Source: Pectinophora gossypiella (taxonomy: Eukaryota > Arthropoda > Insecta > Lepidoptera > Gelechiidae). Taken from it: 64,000 bases of DNA. This document shows, piece by piece, positions 63,700-64,000 of this stretch. The stretch is taken from positions 3,844,001-3,908,000 of the forward strand of contig NC_065407.1 in the NCBI RefSeq assembly GCF_024362695.1, written 5' to 3'. The number at the start of each line of letters is the position of its first letter. Position 1 is the first letter of the stretch. The notes beneath the pieces are model-generated. The model was not told the DNA's origin. It saw nothing but the letters and a program-made list of their open reading frames with translations, and did no database searches. The position numbers and the translations under genes were made by a program.

Positions 63700-63885
63700 C
63701 CTAAAAGGACGTTCATTGACCAAATTGGAGATGTCCTTAGATAGAGTTCAGTAAGATCTATTCTGTGCGGGCTCCGGGCGGGATGAATGTCGAGGAAGCA
63801 AGAGAAGTAGGTCAGGATCGAAGCAAATGGAATTCCATATCTCCGCTTCCCCCGATGGGAAATAGACGTGAGTTTATAATATGTA
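63700..63885 (+). pseudogene. C-terminal end of a LINE (family T, best copy)
   Basis: Across two frames it reads RTFIDQIGDVLR, then MNVEEAREVGQDRSKWNSIS and a Pro/Gly-rich end. The DQIGDVL and M-VEEA-EV--DR--W motifs are typical of the last residues of an insect LINE group. Copies in the window are at 10.3, 14.3, 19.7, 38.8, 53.3, 60.8 and 61.2 kb. The 69-aa ORF from 63765 covers only the last part. Confidence 0.65.
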
Positions 63886-64000
63886 TTATAGTAGTATTAT
63901 TAATTACTTACAAGCACTGGAGTGAGAGGGGCGACTATAGATCCAATTCGGCCCACCATAGAGGAGAATGCTAGGAGCGTATGTCGATATTCAGTGGGGT

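Overview
The window looks like nuclear DNA of a moth or butterfly (Lepidoptera). It is AT-rich, has spliced GT-AG genes, and is crowded with tRNA-derived SINEs, TA-flanked MITEs, long foldback elements and decayed non-LTR retrotransposons of the kinds typical of lepidopteran genomes. There is no sign of bacterial gene organisation. Most of the short ORFs are chance frames or lie inside repeats. Family assignments rest on reading by eye; no database was searched.

Region 1 (1-12.9 kb) holds the only host gene I can support. It is a trimethyllysine dioxygenase (TMLHE-like, first enzyme of carnitine biosynthesis), read from five exons on the + strand: 1506-1723, 3919-4094, 9486-9713, 11303-11436 and 12574-12710. 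Every splice phase matches and the product runs unbroken to a stop. The 5' exon or exons are not seen. Just upstream lie the start of a BEL/Pao-type Gag on the minus strand (running off the left edge) and a 237-bp copy of the end of a large element that is complete at 54.3-58.2 kb. All introns carry repeats, and the 3' splice site of the last exon sits at the very end of a SINE tail.

Region 2 (12.9-54 kb) is a gene desert built of nested repeats. I recognise several SINE families. Three of them share a central core but have different heads and tails, and one has a mixed tRNA/5S-rRNA head. There is a TA-flanked 142-bp MITE in five copies (two of them split by later insertions), a palindromic MITE that has turned into a 129/130-bp tandem array at 22.5-23.0 kb, a 40-bp minisatellite inside a palindrome at 32.3-32.7 kb, several foldback elements, and LINE 3' ends.

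Region 3 (54.2-58.2 kb) is a 3.9-kb element with inverted ends and many degenerate copies of one short motif in both arms, around a broken LINE on the minus strand. Region 4 (58.2-64 kb) holds more LINE and SINE remnants and a GC-rich inverted-repeat element with a SINE inside it.

The parts do not form a pathway. One housekeeping gene sits beside a layered deposit of transposable elements, whose nesting gives a relative order of insertions.
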